Shown here: positions 1-7,666 of the stretch, piece after piece
Layout of the letters: each line of letters begins with the position of its first letter
How positions within the stretch are numbered: position 1 is the stretch's first letter
The notes under the pieces: model-generated
Database searches by the model: none
The model's input: only the letters and a program-made list of their open reading frames with translations
What the model was told of the DNA's origin: nothing
From: Acidobacteriota bacterium
GTDB lineage: Bacteria; Acidobacteriota; Polarisedimenticolia; J045
Length of the DNA stretch: 35,979 bases
Direction: 5' to 3'
NCBI GenBank assembly: GCA_017994815.1
Contig: JAGOJY010000042.1
Location: 1-35,979, forward strand
Position numbers and translations under genes: made by a program

Positions 1-1019
1 CCTCCGGCGGCGGCATGCTCGCCGTCGCGCGCTGGTCGCTCGGGGCGCACCGGCTCTCGACCTCGCTCGGCGCGCGCACGGAACGTTCGCACATCCGCGA
101 CGAAGGCCTGTCGGTCGCGGAGCGCGGTGGGCTGCGGCGGCGACTGGTCACCGCCTCCGCGCGCGACAGCCTGCCGCTCGGCAGCGCCCGCGTGACGCTC
201 CTCGCCGAGTGGGAACTGCGGCGCGACGACTTCGCGGGCGCGGGGAACGGGCGCGTCCCGCCCCCGGCCGACGACAGCCGCGACGCGGCGCTGGGCGGGA
301 GCGCGTCGCTGGCGCTGCCGCTCGGCGAAGGCTGGACGCTGCGGGGCTCGGCTGGGAGCTTCCACCGCCGGCCGTCGCTCGCCGAGCTGTTCGGCGACAG
401 CGGGCAGGTGCGCGGGAATCCGAGCCTCGACCCGGAGCACGGGTGGAAGTTCGAGGCCGGGCCGAGCGCAGCGTTCCGGGCCGGCGCGTGGACGTGGTCC
501 GCCGAGCTGGCGGCCTTCGCCTCGCGCACGGACGACATGATCCTCGTCTGGCCGCAGTCGCAGGGCGTGTCCGTCGCCGAGAACGTCGGCTCGGCGCGCG
601 TCGCGGGGGTCGAGGCCTCGGCGTCGCTGCGCGCGCCCGGCGGGTTCGCGGTCGACGCGGCCGGGACGTTGCAGCGCGCCCGCGCCGCGGGCGGGCCCTA
701 CGACGGCAAGAGGCTGCCCACGGTCCCGGAGCGCCTGGGCTGGATCGGCACCTCGTGGAACCCCGGGCGCTGGAGCCTCGGCTGGGAGCTGCGGTACGTC
801 GGGGAAAACAGCTCCGACCGGCTGGACGAGGAGCGCTACCGCCTGCCGGCGCGCGTGCTGCACGACGTGCGCGCGGCGCGCGACGTCGGCGCCGGGATCC
901 GGCTTTCCGTCGAGGTGCAGAACCTGTTCGATCGCGAGACGCGCGATGTCGCGCGCTTTCCGCTGCCGGGCCGGCTGGTCTACGGCGGGGCCCGCTGGTC
1001 GTACGGAGGTGGCCGATGA
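1..1019 (+). CDS. TonB-dependent outer-membrane receptor, C-terminal part (5' truncated by window)
   Basis: The frame is open from the first complete codon at position 3, so the true start lies upstream. About 338 residues of a transmembrane beta-barrel are visible: alternating hydrophobic/aromatic strands, the barrel motif SFHRRPSLAELFGD, RGNPSLDPEHGWKFEAG and VGSARVAGVEAS, and a receptor-type C-terminus (EVQNLFDRETRD, PLPGR, final strand GGARWSYGG). The role is energised import of a large ligand across the outer membrane with TonB/ExbBD. The PLPGR-type ending resembles BtuB-like receptors, but plug, TonB box and any riboswitch are outside the window, so the ligand (cobalamin, haem or siderophore) cannot be assigned. 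It overlaps the next gene by 4 bases (ATGA), implying translational coupling. Confidence 0.88.
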   Translation, partial: SGGGMLAVARWSLGAHRLSTSLGARTERSHIRDEGLSVAERGGLRRRLVTASARDSLPLGSARVTLLAEWELRRDDFAGAGNGRVPPPADDSRDAALGGSASLALPLGEGWTLRGSAGSFHRRPSLAELFGDSGQVRGNPSLDPEHGWKFEAGPSAAFRAGAWTWSAELAAFASRTDDMILVWPQSQGVSVAENVGSARVAGVEASASLRAPGGFAVDAAGTLQRARAAGGPYDGKRLPTVPERLGWIGTSWNPGRWSLGWELRYVGENSSDRLDEERYRLPARVLHDVRAARDVGAGIRLSVEVQNLFDRETRDVARFPLPGRLVYGGARWSYGGGR

Positions 1020-2533
1020 GCACCGTGCGCGTCGTCGTGCTGGCGCTCTGCTGCGCGCTGGCCGCGGCCTGCGGCAGCGACTACCGTGCGCCGCGCGCGC
1101 CGCAGACCGGTCGCGAGGCCGCCCCGCTCGGCCGCGTTTTCGACGTCGACGTGTCGCTGCCGCACCTGGTGTTCCCGGGCCGGAACGGCCGCGGCGCGCA
1201 CGTCAGCCTGCGGCTCGAGCTGCACGATGGCACGGAGCCGGGCGTGGCCGGGATCGAGTACGTCAGGGCCACCGCGGCGGGGGAAGAGGTCCCGGTCGAG
1301 GACCTGTCCGGCGGCCGGACATTCGTCAACGAGGGCGACGTCGCCTGGTCCACCGGGCGCATCGGGCCGGTCCGCATCGCCGGGGCGACGTTCGAGTACA
1401 TGCTCGACGGCACGCGCGCGGAGGAAGGCTGGCGCATCTCCGGCGCGAGCTGGGAGAGCCAGTCCGGGCTGTCGGGCGAGTTCGCGGGCCAGCGCCGGCA
1501 CCGCTTCCTGGTTGCCGGGACCGACTACCGCTCGCCGGGACGCGTCGTGCTGGTCGAACTGCAGCAGGGCGAGCGGATCCGCGCCAGCGCGCCGCTGACG
1601 GAGACCAGCCCCGACCCGCACCTCGCGACCACGCGCGGCGCCGTGTTCGCGCTGAACCGCCTGACCTACGACACCCTGCAGCGGCTCGACCCGCGCGATC
1701 GCTTCGCGACCGCGTGGACCGGCGGGACGGGGCAGGGTTCCAACCCGCAGGACGTGCTGCTGCTCGACGACGCGACCGCGTACGTCTCGCGCTTCGAGCC
1801 GCCGTTCGACGACCTGGCGATCATCGACCCCCGGCGCGGCGCGTACCTCGGCAACATCGAGCTGGGCGCGCTGGCCGAGAATCCCGACCACACGTCGCGG
1901 CCGGGACCGCTGGCGCTCGCCGACAGGACCGCGTTCGTCGCGCTGGCCGACATCGACCGGACCTTCACGCGCTACGGGGAAGGGAAGCTCGCCGTGGTCC
2001 AGCCCGAGACCGGCAACGTCGTCGGCTCGATCCCGCTGGGCGGCCGCAACCCGGTGTCGATCGCGACCCTGCGCGACGCGCAGGACCGGGCCAAGCTCTA
2101 CGTCGCGCTGGCCGGGATCTACCCGGGGCTCCTGCCGCAGGAGCTGTCGGGCGGCGTCGCGGTCGTGGACGTGGCGAACCGCGCCTGGGAGCGCTGGGCG
2201 CTGGACGACGACGACGCGGGCGGCAACGTCTCGGCGCTGGCGCTGGTCTCGCCGCGGCTGGGGTACGTCATCGTCTCGGCCGCCGACTACAGCAACCGCG
2301 TGATCGCGTTCGACCCGGCCGAAGCCGAGGTCCTGCGCACGGTGCGCGCACCGGCGGCGTACGTCCCGGCGCTGGCCGCGGACTCGGGCGGGGTGCTCGC
2401 GATCCCCGAGGCCGACTTCCTTGACCCGCGCGTGTGCCTGTTCCGCGTGCCGGACGACCCGCGGGGGCAGGAGACGCCGCTCGGCTGCGTGGCGGTGGTC
2501 CTGCCGCCTGCGTCGGTCGTGGCGCTCGACTGA
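1016..2533 (+). CDS. Surface/periplasmic lipoprotein with C-terminal beta-propeller-like region
   Basis: 505 residues. The N-terminus is a lipoprotein signal with lipobox LAAAC (acylated Cys19). Residues about 40-190 look like a beta-sandwich. From about 200 on there are repeated units of the kind 'VAVVDVANRAW', 'LAVVQPETGNVVGSIPLGG' and 'VIAFDPAEAEVLRTV', as in YncE/YVTN-type beta-propellers. The start ATG overlaps the stop of the TonB receptor by 4 bases, so the two products probably work together. A receptor paired with a propeller lipoprotein recalls the BtuB-BtuG cobalamin system of Bacteroides (known family knowledge); the same job here is only inference. Exact fold and ligand are not recognised. 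Confidence 0.82.
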   Translation: MSTVRVVVLALCCALAAACGSDYRAPRAPQTGREAAPLGRVFDVDVSLPHLVFPGRNGRGAHVSLRLELHDGTEPGVAGIEYVRATAAGEEVPVEDLSGGRTFVNEGDVAWSTGRIGPVRIAGATFEYMLDGTRAEEGWRISGASWESQSGLSGEFAGQRRHRFLVAGTDYRSPGRVVLVELQQGERIRASAPLTETSPDPHLATTRGAVFALNRLTYDTLQRLDPRDRFATAWTGGTGQGSNPQDVLLLDDATAYVSRFEPPFDDLAIIDPRRGAYLGNIELGALAENPDHTSRPGPLALADRTAFVALADIDRTFTRYGEGKLAVVQPETGNVVGSIPLGGRNPVSIATLRDAQDRAKLYVALAGIYPGLLPQELSGGVAVVDVANRAWERWALDDDDAGGNVSALALVSPRLGYVIVSAADYSNRVIAFDPAEAEVLRTVRAPAAYVPALAADSGGVLAIPEADFLDPRVCLFRVPDDPRGQETPLGCVAVVLPPASVVALD

Positions 2534-2579
2534 GGGGCGGAACCTGGCGCCGACCGCCATAATCGCCGGGAGGTGGCCC

Positions 2580-3152
2580 ATGTCCCAGCGCGTTCGGTTT
2601 CTCGCCCTCGCCCTGCTCTTCGCAACGCCCGCGCTCGCGGCGGCGCCTCCGGAGAAGCGCCCCGGCGCCGGCGAGCTGAGCCTCGACCGCGGCGCGGTCA
2701 CCGCGCTCTTGCAGGCGAACATCCCGCCGCCGGCCACGATCCGCATGCCGCCGCTCGGGCAGGTCACGCTGCGGCTGGAGGCGCCCGAGCCGGTCGTCTT
2801 CTCCAAGGGCGGGCTCGAGACGCGGATCGCGGTGCGCATCCCGGAGGTCGGCATGTCGGGCGACCTCGCCGTCCGCTACCTGCCGGTGGTCGACTCCGAG
2901 GCCGGGATCGTGCGGCTGAAGCCGGTCAAGGCCACGCCGCTCGGAGCGCTCGGGACGCTGCCCGACCTCGCGGGGTTCCTCGCGCCGGTCGAGCTGCCGA
3001 GGACGTTCGACTGGATCGCCGCCGGCCGCGCGGGCCGGCGCACGCGGATGACGGTCAACGTGCAGGGGGTCGAGGTGACGGACGAGCGCCTGGTCGTGAA
3101 GCTCGGGCTCGTCGCGCAGCCGATGCCGGCGCAGGTGGCCCGCCAAGAGTGA
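2580..3152 (+). CDS. Exported protein of unknown function
   Basis: 190 residues. ATG at 2580 is preceded by a good Shine-Dalgarno (GGGAGG about 7 bases upstream). It has a clear Sec signal peptide (RVRFLALALLFATPALA-A), with cleavage expected after ALA near residue 20. The mature part is rich in amphipathic beta-strands with PPP and GLETRIAVRIPEV segments, and no catalytic motif is seen. It starts 46 bases after the lipoprotein stop and is probably the last gene of the receptor-lipoprotein operon. A weak -10-like CATAAT lies at 2558-2563 without a convincing -35. I do not recognise the family. A lipid-binding (TULIP/YceB-like) beta-rich fold is possible but only a guess. Confidence 0.75.
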   Translation: MSQRVRFLALALLFATPALAAAPPEKRPGAGELSLDRGAVTALLQANIPPPATIRMPPLGQVTLRLEAPEPVVFSKGGLETRIAVRIPEVGMSGDLAVRYLPVVDSEAGIVRLKPVKATPLGALGTLPDLAGFLAPVELPRTFDWIAAGRAGRRTRMTVNVQGVEVTDERLVVKLGLVAQPMPAQVARQE

Positions 3153-3174
3153 TGCTGGAGCACGCGACCGGGAC

Positions 3175-3250
3175 TGGCAGGGCTACGGGGATTCGAACCC
3201 CGGTTTCATGGCTGAGAACCACGCGTCCTGGACCCCTAGACGATAGCCCC
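3175..3250 (-). tRNA. tRNA-Glu(CTC)
   Basis: 76 nt including an encoded CCA (3175-3177). The cloverleaf is complete: 7-bp acceptor (GGGGCTA with TAGCCCT, the outermost pair being G1-U72), D arm GTCT...GGAC, anticodon stem CGTGG/CCATG around the loop TTCTCAG (anticodon CTC), T arm CGGGG-TTCGAAT-CCCCG and discriminator G73. A consensus promoter lies just upstream. It belongs to the Glu/Gln tRNA and synthetase neighbourhood of this window (see tRNA-Gln pair, glnS, gltX). Confidence 0.96.
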
Positions 3251-3283
3251 GCGAGGTCGATGCCGGCGTTGCACGAACGGGGC

Positions 3284-3311
3284 ATTATAGGGATGCGATT
3301 TGGCCTGTCAA
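3284..3311 (-). promoter_or_regulatory. Sigma-70 promoter of tRNA-Glu
   Basis: On the minus strand, TTGACA (3311-3306) and TATAAT (3289-3284) are both perfect consensus hexamers, separated by 16 bases. The expected transcription start is near 3277, giving a leader of about 27 nt before the tRNA 5' end at 3250. In such GC-rich DNA this match is very unlikely to be chance. Confidence 0.85.
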
Positions 3312-3363
3312 TTGCGGCCCGGCGGGCCGTGCCCCCGCGGCGCCGCGCCCGGGGAGATGCCGA

Positions 3364-4071
3364 ATGAACGACCGCCGGGTGGTCGAAACCGACTTCGAAT
3401 CGCACCCTTTGACCCGCAACGAGTACATGCAGGCGATGATCCACTTCTACCGCGGCGAGGTCAGCCGCTCGAACGTCTGGCGCCAGCGCCTTGACACCAC
3501 GACCAACTGGGCCGTCGTCACCTCCGCCGCGATGATCTCGTTCACGTTCTCCGACCCGAACTCGACGCACCTGCTGCTCTTGTTGAGCAACTTCATCGTG
3601 CTCGGCTTCCTGGCGATCGAGGCCCGCCGGTTCCGCTACTTCGCGGTCTACCGCGCCCGCGTGCGGATGCTGGAGGAGAACTTCCTGCTGCCGATCGTCA
3701 CCCGCAACCTGCTCTCGCCGAAACCGGAGTGGCGCGAGTTCGTGGCGATGGACCTCGACGTGCCGAAGTTCAAGAACACGATGTTCGAATCGCTGGCGCT
3801 GCGCGTGCGTTACAACTACATCTGGATCTTCTCCGCGCTGGCGCTGGCCTGGATCATCAAGGTCTGGCTGCACCCCGACCCGGCGATGTCGCTGCGCGAG
3901 TTCTACGACCACGTCGGCGCGCCGCCGCTCCCGCCGTGGCTGGTGCTCGGGATCGCGGTCGCGTTCTTCGCCACGATCGCGGGGATGTTCATCGCCGCCG
4001 GCCACCTCGAGGCGACGAGCGAGGACGAGATCCACGGCCTCGAGGCCGACCGCGCCCACTGGAAGTTCTGA
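3364..4071 (+). CDS. DUF2270 integral membrane protein
   Basis: 235 residues. ATG at 3364 follows a GGGGAGA ribosome site. The N-terminal motif YRGEVSRSNVWRQRLDTTTNWAV is characteristic of the DUF2270 family. It has four hydrophobic segments (about residues 50-62, 68-86, 151-168, 191-212) and a polar central region with EARRFRYFAVYRARVRMLEENF. The function is not known for this family. It is monocistronic: the gene faces the minus-strand lysine-rich protein gene, with 37 bases between their ends. Confidence 0.85.
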   Translation: MNDRRVVETDFESHPLTRNEYMQAMIHFYRGEVSRSNVWRQRLDTTTNWAVVTSAAMISFTFSDPNSTHLLLLLSNFIVLGFLAIEARRFRYFAVYRARVRMLEENFLLPIVTRNLLSPKPEWREFVAMDLDVPKFKNTMFESLALRVRYNYIWIFSALALAWIIKVWLHPDPAMSLREFYDHVGAPPLPPWLVLGIAVAFFATIAGMFIAAGHLEATSEDEIHGLEADRAHWKF

Positions 4072-4108
4072 GGGACGGTCGACCTCGAGAACCGCGGCGA
4101 AGGGCAGG

Positions 4109-4810
4109 CTACTGGTCCTGTGGCGTGCCGGGAGCGTGCGAGCCATGCTCCGGCCCGCTCGCCATCTCCCGCGACTCGATCTTGGCCAAAGGGTTCGTCT
4201 CGGCGAGTTCCGGGGCTTCGGGATCCTCGCTGTCCGGCGAGCGCATCGACGGGTCCGAGGGCGGGGGCGGCGCGGGCCGGCGGGGCTTGTACAGCCGCGG
4301 CGCGCGCGGTTCGGTGCCGATGCCGGCGGGGACGACCGGTCCGGGTTCCCCCGGGCGCCCGCCCGGCCGGCGGGTCGGGGTCGCGAGGATCGGGCGGCGG
4401 GTCGAGAGCCGTGCCTCGCGCGCCGGTCCTTTCCCCGGCGCGTTCTGGGCCGGGGCGCCGTGCGGCTTGCCGGCGCGCAGGCGCGTGCTCACGCGGCCGG
4501 TCGGCGGAACGGGGGGCGCGGCCCGGCGGTCGCGCGGCGTCGGGCTTTCCTTCTGCAGCCCCCGGCCGCCGACGGGCACCTGCACCTGGTCTTCGCGCTC
4601 GCGCCGCGCGGGCGCCTTCTTGCGCGGCGCGGGCTTCGCGGCGCGGCTCACCTTCTTCCTGGCCGGCTTAGCGGCCGGGCTCGCCTTCTTCCTGGCCGGC
4701 TTCGCGGCCTTCGCCTTCTTGCGGCCGGGATCCCTGGCCGGCGCGCGCCGGGACGCCGTCTTCTTCGTCGTCTTGGTCTTGCTCGTCTTCTTCGTCTTCT
4801 TCTTCGCCAT
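4109..4810 (-). CDS. Lysine/alanine/proline-rich histone H1-like protein
   Basis: 233 residues. ATG at 4810 has GGAGAA upstream (GGAGAAAGTCC then ATG). The first 75 residues are almost entirely K, A, P, R, T and S, starting MAKKKTKKTSKTKTTKK, and contain 11-residue tandem units of the type KPARKKASPAA / KPARKKVSRAA. This resembles bacterial histone-H1-like or AlgP-type DNA-binding tails. The remainder is disordered, rich in P, R and G, and turns acidic near the C-terminus (SEDPEAPELAETN). No folded domain is evident. It probably binds nucleic acid non-specifically as a nucleoid-associated protein; that role is inferred from composition. The repeat region is prone to length variation. Confidence 0.72.
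   Translation of the reverse strand: MAKKKTKKTSKTKTTKKTASRRAPARDPGRKKAKAAKPARKKASPAAKPARKKVSRAAKPAPRKKAPARREREDQVQVPVGGRGLQKESPTPRDRRAAPPVPPTGRVSTRLRAGKPHGAPAQNAPGKGPAREARLSTRRPILATPTRRPGGRPGEPGPVVPAGIGTEPRAPRLYKPRRPAPPPPSDPSMRSPDSEDPEAPELAETNPLAKIESREMASGPEHGSHAPGTPQDQ
4651..4716 (-). repeat. 33-bp tandem repeat inside the histone-like gene
   Basis: Two near-identical 33-base units begin at 4651 and 4684 (shared core ccttcttcctggccggctt on the plus strand). They encode the 11-residue KPARKK(A/V)S(P/R)AA units, and a degenerate third unit follows toward the C-terminus of the protein. The period is in frame, so unit gain or loss would only change tail length. Confidence 0.7.
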
Positions 4811-4923
4811 GGACTTTCTCCGGTGGCCAACAGTGACAGAAGAGGATAGTACGGCAAGCGCCCCGGCTCGCCTGCGACCGCCGGGTCCTGCTCCGTGCGC
4901 CTCGTCCGGACGAACCCCGCGCA

Positions 4924-5481
4924 TCACCCGCTTTGTATGTCGCGAACGACGCGGCACGGGTTGCCCGCCGCGAAGACATCGGCGGGGACGTCGCGCGTGA
5001 CCACGCTGCCGGCGCCGATGACGCTGCGCGAACCGATGCGCACCCCGGGCAGGATGATCGCGCCGCCGCCGACCCAGACGTCCGCGCCGATCGAAACCGG
5101 CTTGCCGAACTCCTGCTGTCGGCGCAGCGCGGCGTCGAAGGGGTGCAGCGGCGTGTAAATCTGCACCGCCGGTCCGAACAGCGTGAAATCGCCGATCTCC
5201 ACCCGGCACACGTCGAGTACCACGCAGTTGAAGTTGAAGAACACGCGCTGCCCGAGGCGGATGTTGCCGCCGTAGTCGCAGAAAAACGGGGGTTGCATCC
5301 ACACCGAGTCGCCGCCCGATCCGAACAGGTCGACGAGGATGCGACGGCGGCGGTCCGTCTCCGTCTCGCGCGTGGCGTTCAGCTCCTGGCACAGGTCGCG
5401 GGCCCGCGCGCGGGCGGCGGCCAACTCCGGGTCGAGCGGGTCGTAGAGCTGACCCGCGAGCATCTTCTCGCGTTCGGTCAC
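4924..5481 (-). CDS. maa: Maltose/galactoside O-acetyltransferase (LbH hexapeptide family)
   Basis: About 185 residues. It acetylates a sugar hydroxyl from acetyl-CoA in the cytoplasm. Family features seen: N-terminal EKMLAGQLYDP, RRRILVDLFG, CDYGGNIRLGQRVFFNFNC, the catalytic-His segment IYTPLHPFD, then left-handed beta-helix hexads (VSIGADVWVGGGAIILPGVRIG, SVIGAGSVVTRDVP) and the closing GNPCRVVR. I chose GTG 5481 because it matches the family's usual N-terminal length. GTG 5493 and ATG 5463 are alternatives. The gene starts within 15 bases of the tRNA-Gln(TTG) 3' end and is probably co-transcribed with the tRNA pair. Its ribosome site would overlap or abut the tRNA CCA end. Confidence 0.87.
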   Translation of the reverse strand: MTEREKMLAGQLYDPLDPELAAARARARDLCQELNATRETETDRRRRILVDLFGSGGDSVWMQPPFFCDYGGNIRLGQRVFFNFNCVVLDVCRVEIGDFTLFGPAVQIYTPLHPFDAALRRQQEFGKPVSIGADVWVGGGAIILPGVRIGSRSVIGAGSVVTRDVPADVFAAGNPCRVVRDIQSG

Positions 5482-5495
5482 GCGCGCCGGCACCC

Positions 5496-5569
5496 TGGCT
5501 GGGGAGCAGGGATTCGAACCCCGATAAGCAGATCCAAAGTCTGCTGTCCTGCCATTGGACGACTCCCCA
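5496..5569 (-). tRNA. tRNA-Gln(TTG)
   Basis: 74 nt including encoded CCA (5496-5498). Acceptor TGGGGAG/CTCCCCA, D arm GTCC...GGAC, anticodon stem GCAGA/TCTGC with loop CTTTGGA (anticodon TTG), T arm with GTTCGAATC, discriminator G. The arms outside the anticodon region are nearly identical to the tRNA-Gln(CTG) 84 bases upstream, so the pair arose by duplication. Confidence 0.96.
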
Positions 5570-5602
5570 GCAACGCCGGCCGGCCGATTCTAGCCCGCCC
5601 CC

Positions 5603-5650
5603 CGAAACGCGATCGGCCGCCCCGGGGGGCGGCCGCGCCGGCGCGTTTCG
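5603..5650. repeat. Long inverted repeat (hairpin) between the two tRNA-Gln genes
   Basis: Outer arms CGAAACGCG (5603-5611) and CGCGTTTCG (5642-5650) match perfectly over 9 bases. Inner arms CGGCCGCC (5614-5621) and GGCGGCCG (5628-5635) match over 8. An asymmetric internal loop (2 versus 6 bases) separates them. The structure ends 2 bases from the CCA of tRNA-Gln(CTG). It could guide processing of the tRNA precursor or act as a transcript-stabilising or termination-like hairpin. No T-tract follows. Confidence 0.7.
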
Positions 5651-5652
5651 AT

Positions 5653-5726
5653 TGGCTGGGGAGCAGGGATTCGAACCCCGATTCTGCGGTCCAGAGCCGC
5701 ATGTCCTGCCGTTGGACGACTCCCCA
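5653..5726 (-). tRNA. tRNA-Gln(CTG)
   Basis: 74 nt including encoded CCA (5653-5655). Acceptor TGGGGAG/CTCCCCA, anticodon stem TGCGG/CCGCA with loop CTCTGGA (anticodon CTG), T arm with GTTCGAATC, discriminator G. It is the first gene of a transcript tRNA-Gln(CTG), tRNA-Gln(TTG), maa, and it diverges from glnS, which encodes the enzyme that charges it. Confidence 0.96.
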
Positions 5727-5743
5727 GCGCGGAACGGGGACGT

Positions 5744-5772
5744 AACTTACGGGAAGGTTCCGGGCGCGTCAA
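5744..5772 (-). promoter_or_regulatory. Putative promoter of the tRNA-Gln pair
   Basis: On the minus strand, TTGACG (5772-5767) and TAAGTT (5749-5744) are separated by 17 bases. The -35 matches 5 of 6 consensus bases and the -10 only about 3. The predicted start is near 5737, about 11 nt before the tRNA 5' end at 5726. Position is right and the -10 is weak. Confidence 0.5.
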
Positions 5773-5809
5773 GGCGAACCCGGGCCCGGCGCGGCATCGG
5801 CCCACGGCG

Positions 5810-5838
5810 CCTAAACGTCGTCTGCGGATCGCTTTAGG
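5810..5838. promoter_or_regulatory. Inverted repeat in the glnS / tRNA-Gln divergent region
   Basis: CCTAAA (5810-5815) and TTTAGG (5833-5838) form a perfect 6-base inverted repeat separated by 17 bases. The arms are AT-richer than the surroundings. It lies about 73 bases upstream of the glnS ATG and about 84 bases upstream of the tRNA 5' end. It could be an operator or part of the glnS promoter/leader. No convincing sigma-70 promoter for glnS was found. Confidence 0.35.
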
Positions 5839-5910
5839 TGCGCATTGCTGCCGATCACCGGCCGCATCTGGCAGAATTCGCGCTTCTCGTTCCCGCGAGG
5901 TGCGCGAACC

Positions 5911-7604
<1,694 letters not shown>

Positions 7605-7605
<1 letters not shown>

Positions 7606-7621
7606 GCCGCCGCCGGCGGCC
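7605..7621. other. GC hairpin at the glnS stop codon
   Basis: GGCCGCC (7605-7611) and GGCGGCC (7615-7621) form a perfect 7-bp stem with a 3-base loop, starting at the last base of the glnS TAG. There is no T-run, so it is not a classical intrinsic terminator. It may protect the 3' end or assist termination between the convergent glnS and HNH genes. Confidence 0.45.
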
Positions 7622-7666
7622 CGCGACGCGACATCGCCCGGGGCACGGCAGGGAGCAGGTCAGGGC

